Shown here piece by piece: positions 6,280 through 10,968 of a stretch of DNA of 10,968 bases (positions are counted from its first letter, which is position 1; each line of letters begins with the position of its first letter). The notes under the pieces were generated by a model. The model was not told where the DNA came from and did not search any database. It saw only the letters and a list, made by a program, of their open reading frames with translations. This stretch comes from an uncultured Lachnobacterium sp. (GTDB lineage Bacteria > Bacillota > Clostridia > Lachnospirales > Lachnospiraceae): NCBI GenBank assembly GCA_900548765.1, contig URLU01000063.1, positions 1-10,968 on the forward strand, written 5' to 3'. A program made the translations under genes and the position numbers.

Positions 6280-7320
6280 CTATTCTGACTTATTAATATA
6301 TGATTCCACATTGTCAGCCGTCACTTTCTGATATGGCAGATAGATATATTTTCCATTTACAAACTCAATATCATCCATTCCTGTACCTGTAACTGCCGCA
6401 AAAGACAGCTGGGCCATGGCCCTGGCCTGTCCCTCCTTATCATTGTAGACTGTTGCTGCAATTTCAGAATCAAGTACCGCCTGCAGTCCCTCATCTGTAC
6501 CATCTATTCCTATAAAAACAGGATAATTAGCTTCTGTGATTCCAAGCTTTTTATAGGCATCTATCGCTCCAAGTGCCATAGCATCATTATTTGCCAGAAC
6601 CATTTCTATCTTATTTTTATACTGGCCTATTAACTGATTCATATGATTTTGCGCCTGAGCCCTATTCCAGTTCGCAATCCGATAACTTAACTTTTCTATA
6701 TTCATGCCATTTTCTTTCATACTCTCAGCTACGCTTTCAGTTCTGATAATGGCATCCTGATGTCCCATCTCTCCTTCCAATATCACATATTGTATTTTTC
6801 CATCTCCATTTTTATCTACTTCGGGTCTGTCGTTTACAATTTCAGCTGCCAGCTCTCCCTGCATCTGCCCTGATTCCTTAGCATCTGCCCCAACATAGTA
6901 CAGTTTGTCCCATTGTCTTAAGTCTTCCTCCACAGGTTCCCTGTTAAAAAATATGATTGGAATATTTTTTCCCTTTGCCGCATCAATAATCTGGGACGGA
7001 ACAGTTCTATCATAGAGATTCACACATAAAACATCGCATCCATTATTTATCAATTCTTCAACCTGATCATTCTGTGTTCTCTGCGAATTTGCAGCATCCA
7101 TGACCGTCATGCTTATATCGTATCCCTGTTCTTTATACTCACTGCATTCTTTCTTAAACGCTTCAATCAATTCCCCTAGGTAGGTATCCTTCTGATCATA
7201 GCATGCTACCCCTATATATATACGTTTTTTTTCAGTTTCCTGCTCTCTTCCACCAGCTCCAATAAATAAGCCCGTCACAAGACACAAAATAATCAAAATA
7301 TTTCCAAGCTTCTTTTTCAT
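6280..7320 (-). CDS. MglB-like galactose/glucose-binding protein without lipobox
   Basis: This 346-residue extracytoplasmic sugar-binding protein resembles MglB (GGBP). Residues equivalent to the E. coli hexose contacts are present: N126 in FFNREP, H187/D189/R193 in MGHQDAIIR, W218 in ANWNRAQ, N245 in LANNDAMA, D273 in GIDGTDE and N293 in VYNDKEG. The calcium loop is intact (D169, N171, D173, K175, Q177 in DKNGDGKIQ, plus E239). It therefore probably binds galactose or glucose. The N-terminus MKKKLGNILIILCLVTGLF is a signal or anchor segment, but no lipobox cysteine follows (the sequence runs FIGAGG), unusual for a Gram-positive binding protein. The start is the ATG at 7320 with CGGAG upstream; the frame is open farther up to 7383 but would overlap the preceding gene. 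It begins 19 bp after that gene and is the last of the operon; no mglA or mglC follows. Confidence 0.9.
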   Translation of the reverse strand: MKKKLGNILIILCLVTGLFIGAGGREQETEKKRIYIGVACYDQKDTYLGELIEAFKKECSEYKEQGYDISMTVMDAANSQRTQNDQVEELINNGCDVLCVNLYDRTVPSQIIDAAKGKNIPIIFFNREPVEEDLRQWDKLYYVGADAKESGQMQGELAAEIVNDRPEVDKNGDGKIQYVILEGEMGHQDAIIRTESVAESMKENGMNIEKLSYRIANWNRAQAQNHMNQLIGQYKNKIEMVLANNDAMALGAIDAYKKLGITEANYPVFIGIDGTDEGLQAVLDSEIAATVYNDKEGQARAMAQLSFAAVTGTGMDDIEFVNGKYIYLPYQKVTADNVESYINKSE

Positions 7321-7339
7321 AATATTTGTCTCCGTTATT

Positions 7340-8317
7340 TTACTGACTGATTGTGAATAACAAATACTTATTTTCCTCTGCAAACAAGTTTTCCCTTGTA
7401 AGCATTGAATAGGATACCTCTCTATCCATCAGCCTATAAGTTCTGCTTCGCAGCTTTTTGACAAGTTCTAAAACGCTCTGATATCCAGTTTCCACCTCAT
7501 CCGGCACTGCCAGACATTCAACCCAGCCAGTGTCAAGATAATACAATGCCTCAGTTGAATTACCCATACCATAAACCAGAGCACCTCCCAGATTATTCTC
7601 GGATGCCTCTTTTCCTGCTTCTACCAGACTTGAATTGTCCAGCGCTATCACAATATCAACTTTTCTCTGAGTTAAAAGATTAATCTGCTCCGTAGTGTCT
7701 GAGTTCTGGGAAGCTGTCCAAAGGATTTCTGCCCCACTGTTTTTTAAAGTATCACATACTCCCTGCTTTCTTTTTTCTGTTGCTTCTGAATCAGCATACT
7801 CGGAATATATTCCTATCTTTTTCCCTTGAAGATTTCCATTATTATCGTCAAGAATACTCTGAGCCAGGTCCACTCCCATATTGTACTGATCCGGTTCTAT
7901 CGTATGAAATAATTTTTCTTTATCGCCGTAAAATGTATCATTCACCATGAGAACAGGGACATTGCCAGTTGCCTGTTTAAGATTTTCCTGTCTGCTTCCA
8001 TCACTAATTGGTTTGAATATAACAGCATCCGCTCCATTATCTATCTCCTGTTCTATAACCTCCAGTTCCTCGTATGCATTCTCCATATTGTCCTTACTGA
8101 TAATTACCAGATTTACGCCATATTCCTGCGCCGCCATCTTAAGACCATACTTAAATGTAGACCACTGGTTTTCATCAACATCCGGTAAAATAACAACGAT
8201 TTTCTCCGGCTCCTGATTATCTTTACTATACATAATGCATCCTATGCTGATAATCAGAAGTATCCCAAGAATCACTTCTGTAAGTATAAATGTATTTTTG
8301 CTGCTCATTCTTTTCAT
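7340..8317 (-). CDS. Membrane-anchored periplasmic-binding-protein-like sugar sensor component
   Basis: This 325-residue protein begins with an N-terminal membrane segment (about residues 10-30, TEVILGILLIISIGCIMY) followed by a type I periplasmic-binding fold (Peripla_BP_4-like): VVILPDVDENQWSTF, then GADAVIFKPISDGS, GKKIGIYSEYADSEATEKRK and VDIVIALDNSS blocks. C27 is not in a good lipobox (S rather than L/V/I at -3), so an uncleaved anchor seems likelier than a lipoprotein. Its ATG directly abuts the TAG stop of the kinase gene, with GGGAG inside the kinase's last codons, implying translational coupling and roughly matched amounts. Together with gene order this suggests an extracellular ligand-binding partner of the kinase, comparable in idea to XylFII with LytS in clostridia. 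The ligand cannot be read from the sequence; a sugar is likely. Confidence 0.82.
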   Translation of the reverse strand: MKRMSSKNTFILTEVILGILLIISIGCIMYSKDNQEPEKIVVILPDVDENQWSTFKYGLKMAAQEYGVNLVIISKDNMENAYEELEVIEQEIDNGADAVIFKPISDGSRQENLKQATGNVPVLMVNDTFYGDKEKLFHTIEPDQYNMGVDLAQSILDDNNGNLQGKKIGIYSEYADSEATEKRKQGVCDTLKNSGAEILWTASQNSDTTEQINLLTQRKVDIVIALDNSSLVEAGKEASENNLGGALVYGMGNSTEALYYLDTGWVECLAVPDEVETGYQSVLELVKKLRSRTYRLMDREVSYSMLTRENLFAEENKYLLFTISQ

Positions 8318-10123
8318 CTAATTATCTCCCGGCATATGGTGTTCCTCATATTTTATACGATTTTCTTCAGTATATGGAATTGCCGGAATCCTGATTGTTA
8401 CAGTGGTTCCCTCATCCAATTCACTCTCTATGTGCAAACCATATTTTTCTCCGAATAATATCTTTATCCGGTTATTAACATTTACAAGTCCTACACCTGA
8501 GCCCTTCTTATGAACCCTGTTCGTATCTGTAAGCAGACTGTCGATATCTTTTTCCGGTATTCCCATTCCATTATCAGTTACAGATATGAGTATGTCATCT
8601 CCAGCCCTTTTTCCACTTATTATTATCAGACCGCAATCATCCAGCTCCCTTACACCATAATTTATTGCATTTTCTAAAATCGGCTGTAAAATAAGCTTCA
8701 CTACACAGCAGCCCATTATCTCTTCTTCCACATCAAATCTAACTTCAAATTTGTTTTTATATCGTATTTTCTGTATATTTGTATAGCTTTGTGCATGCTG
8801 GAGTTCATCATACATTTTAATGATAGTATGCCCCTTGGACAGACTTATTCTGAATAATTTTGCCAGCTGGCTTATCATAAAAGATGCCTCCGCATTTTTC
8901 TCTCCTTCTATCATCCATGTAATAGAATCCAGTGTATTATAAAGGAAATGAGGATTTATCTGGCTTTGCAGCACTTCCAGCTCACTTTTTCTTCTCTCGT
9001 TCTGTTCCCAGACTACCTTTTTCATAAGTTCAGAATTTTGTCGGTATGAATCCTGAATGGATTTTCCCAAATGTCTTATTTCCTGGGAACCTCCTATATA
9101 TATATCATCCTCGCTTCCCTCCTCATAGTCCGAAACCGATTGATCCAGCTTCATTATCGGACTCGAAATACGCCTTGAAACTACTCTGTTTATCCATATC
9201 AGAGTCATTGTCATAATAAGGGAAAAAAACCATACAAACTGCTTTACGTCTGCCATTTTATTTGTAAAAATCGAGTATGGCATCACGCATACCAGTTTCC
9301 AGCCTGTGTAGCTTATGCTGTTAACTATTATCTTTCTATGATTTCCCTCAAGGTACTCGTCATATATTTTTTCGCTTGAGGCCGCTGCATCTACACTGGT
9401 CTCAACCTCTCTGTCCGTATCCAATTGTACCTGATGTGGATGATATATAATATTTCCCTCTCCATCGCATAGATAGAAATACTGTCCTTTTCCTGCCACA
9501 TTTATCTGTTCCATCATTCTGGCAATACCTGAATAATCCATATCAACCAGAAGTACTCCCATTTCCGGATTCGAACCATCAGTAAGCTCAACCGCACTGC
9601 TGCAGGATATAACCCAGTAATATCTGTAGGTACCATCATCAAAAAGATTCTGGGCATGTGGTGTTGAAAAATATATATTTTCCCTCCTGCTCATTGCATG
9701 TATAAACCATTCCTGTTTTGTTACATTCGGTTCCTCTTTTTGCTCCAGTACCGGTTCTGCGGCAATAAGGCTTCCACGTTCATCATACAAGGCAACGCTT
9801 CGCAAATTGCCCTTATTTGCCTCATACAAGAGATTCATTCCCCTATGAATATTATCCAGCTGGTTCGAAATGTCATTTTCCTTTATAACATCATAATATG
9901 CTGCATCAGAAATCTGCCTCATGCTGACCAGATAATTTTCCACATTCTCTACCGTCTGATCCATGATTTTTTGATTATTTTCCAGTATGTTCTCCTGCGT
10001 CGCAGCCGAGAATTTCAAATACATGATGACGCCCATGCTTATCATAATTGCCGCGGAAAGAACGGAAAATGCAAGCATTATAGTAGATTGGATATGTCCT
10101 GCCTTAAATTTGTGTTTCTTCAT
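8318..10123 (-). CDS. YesM-type sensor histidine kinase
   Basis: This 601-residue membrane kinase has TM1 at about 15-36, an extracellular region of about 255 residues (38-293) with double-Cache-like features (YFSTPHAQNL, RYYWVISCSS, MGVLLVDMDYSGI), TM2 at about 295-312 and a HAMP-like linker (RRISSPIMKLDQSV). The His_kinase domain (PF06580 type) follows: phospho-acceptor H392 in QSQINPHFLYNTLDS, N-box N485 in LQPILENAINYG, and ATP-lid glycines in DNGMGIPE (518-525) and GSGVGLVNVNNR (541-552). It should phosphorylate the AraC-type regulator encoded just upstream. The start is the ATG at 10123 with AGGA 7 nt before it; the gene overlaps the regulator's end by 20 nt. An in-frame ATG-less extension to 10207 lies wholly inside the regulator gene. 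Signal input probably involves the binding proteins encoded downstream. Confidence 0.93.
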   Translation of the reverse strand: MKKHKFKAGHIQSTIMLAFSVLSAAIMISMGVIMYLKFSAATQENILENNQKIMDQTVENVENYLVSMRQISDAAYYDVIKENDISNQLDNIHRGMNLLYEANKGNLRSVALYDERGSLIAAEPVLEQKEEPNVTKQEWFIHAMSRRENIYFSTPHAQNLFDDGTYRYYWVISCSSAVELTDGSNPEMGVLLVDMDYSGIARMMEQINVAGKGQYFYLCDGEGNIIYHPHQVQLDTDREVETSVDAAASSEKIYDEYLEGNHRKIIVNSISYTGWKLVCVMPYSIFTNKMADVKQFVWFFSLIMTMTLIWINRVVSRRISSPIMKLDQSVSDYEEGSEDDIYIGGSQEIRHLGKSIQDSYRQNSELMKKVVWEQNERRKSELEVLQSQINPHFLYNTLDSITWMIEGEKNAEASFMISQLAKLFRISLSKGHTIIKMYDELQHAQSYTNIQKIRYKNKFEVRFDVEEEIMGCCVVKLILQPILENAINYGVRELDDCGLIIISGKRAGDDILISVTDNGMGIPEKDIDSLLTDTNRVHKKGSGVGLVNVNNRIKILFGEKYGLHIESELDEGTTVTIRIPAIPYTEENRIKYEEHHMPGDN

Positions 10124-10968
10124 ACTCTGTCCTATATTTTGATGGGGATACCCCATATTTTCGTTTAAAAACATAACTGAAATAATTAGGGTCTGCATAG
10201 CCCACATTCTGGGCTATTATATAGCTTTTTTCGCCTGTTTCCACCAGCATCCTTGCCGCTCGCTCCATCCTGTAATCTGTAATATAAGCAACAAAGGATT
10301 TGCCTGTTTCTTTCTTAAACATGCCTGAGAAATACGAATTAGACACTCCTAATTCCCTGCATACATCATCAAGCCCCAGATCCTCATGTTTATAATTCCT
10401 ATGCACATATTCTCTTGCCTTGTCTATAAGCGATTTCTTTGAATGATTTCTCACGTCATCCATATCGTCATGCAATGTAGTGCTAAAATTAATAAGCCAT
10501 TTCTTCAAAACCTGCGGTTCAAAATTGCTCAATTCATTATATATAGACCTTGTTCCACCAGACAGCTGTCCTGTATCCAGTTCGTTATTGGCCATAAAAT
10601 GATACAGTTCACTTATCAGTTCCATAACTGCAACATGATATTTTTCCAGGGAATTCAATTCATAAAAATTATGCTGCATATAGACATCTACCGCATTTTC
10701 TATTTCATCACCACTTCCCAGACATATGGTTTTAAACAGATTTGCCAGACTTGCCTCCTCTGCACTTTCTTTTTTTATTATTCTCTGCGGAATTATTTCT
10801 TTCATGTTAATAGCCTGATTGCTGCCATACAGCACTCGATAAGACAAAGCCTCCCTGGCACTCTGATATGAGTTTGCAAGCCCCTGTATGTTCCCGCATG
10901 CCTGTCCTATGCCTATGGTAACCTTAGCACCCATCACATGATTTATATATTTACAGAATCTATCACAA
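10104..10968 (-). CDS. YesN-type response regulator with AraC DNA-binding domain (5' part outside window)
   Basis: 287 C-terminal residues are visible and the frame stays open to the window edge, so the receiver domain with its phospho-acceptor aspartate lies beyond 10968. The first visible part (CKYINHVMGAKVTIGIGQA, then the SYQSAREALSYR block) is the middle region typical of long YesN proteins. A helical linker follows, and the last 105 or so residues form a two-part AraC/XylS helix-turn-helix: LGLDDVCRELGVSNSYFSGM with FKKETGKSF, then IIAQNVGYADPNYFSYVFKR with KYGVSPSKYR. It would activate transcription when phosphorylated by the kinase that follows, with which it overlaps by 20 nt. The GTG and ATG near 10937 are internal codons, not the start. 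Targets are unknown; sugar uptake genes are the usual ones. Confidence 0.92.
   Translation of the reverse strand, partial: CDRFCKYINHVMGAKVTIGIGQACGNIQGLANSYQSAREALSYRVLYGSNQAINMKEIIPQRIIKKESAEEASLANLFKTICLGSGDEIENAVDVYMQHNFYELNSLEKYHVAVMELISELYHFMANNELDTGQLSGGTRSIYNELSNFEPQVLKKWLINFSTTLHDDMDDVRNHSKKSLIDKAREYVHRNYKHEDLGLDDVCRELGVSNSYFSGMFKKETGKSFVAYITDYRMERAARMLVETGEKSYIIAQNVGYADPNYFSYVFKRKYGVSPSKYRTEYEETQI

Noticed and set aside
10123..10207. Longer start for the sensor kinase
   Set aside because: The extension is inside the response regulator's AraC domain; the ATG at 10123 has a ribosome binding site and opens a normal kinase N-terminus.
1..10968. CRISPR arrays, tRNA/rRNA genes, intact insertion sequences, prophage genes
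   Set aside because: No regularly spaced repeats, tRNA cloverleaf or rRNA-like sequence, intact transposase or phage gene was seen on either strand.

Overview
The window looks like a chromosomal segment of a low-GC Gram-positive anaerobe, most likely a Lachnospiraceae member (Roseburia / Agathobacter / Eubacterium rectale-like). This rests on strong AGGAGG-type ribosome binding sites, the DUF5721-like gene, the remnant of a PD-(D/E)XK 'Rpn' transposase-like protein, the paired radical-SAM/TIGR03915 genes and the YesM/YesN-type two-component system beside sugar-binding proteins. The genus is inferred from protein family resemblance only; no search was run.

Layout. Positions 1-411 carry no gene but hold an array of strong hairpins bounded by a short inverted repeat, possibly a miniature mobile element or a structured RNA. 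At 412-805 (minus) lies a decayed Rpn-family gene in two frames with its middle missing. It directly follows an intact M18 zinc aminopeptidase (806-2101, minus). The interval 2102-2607 holds a promoter for the aminopeptidase and a very long imperfect palindrome (2306-2615), whose right arm contains the ribosome binding site and start codon of a small conserved hypothetical gene (2608-3111, plus). A cold shock protein gene (3196-3399, plus) follows with its own promoter and a terminator that can work in both directions.

From 3566 to 6001 (minus) are two genes that belong together in many bacteria: a radical SAM protein with a C-terminal helix-hairpin-helix (TIGR03916-like, 'putative DNA modification/repair') and its partner (TIGR03915-like). 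Their biochemical function is, to my knowledge, not established. About 160 bp upstream sits a GAAC-N4-GTTC palindrome resembling a Gram-positive LexA box, which also forms the tip of the terminator hairpin of the next operon.

From 6280 to the window edge (minus) is a tightly packed four-gene operon: an AraC-type response regulator (partial, runs off the edge), a YesM-type sensor kinase, a membrane-anchored sugar-binding-like protein, and an MglB-like galactose/glucose-binding protein that keeps the hexose- and calcium-binding residues but has no lipobox cysteine. No ABC ATPase or permease follows before the terminator. The arrangement suggests a sugar-sensing system in which binding proteins report to the kinase, rather than a normal transport operon. 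This is inference from gene order and from known binding-protein/kinase pairs such as XylFII-LytS.
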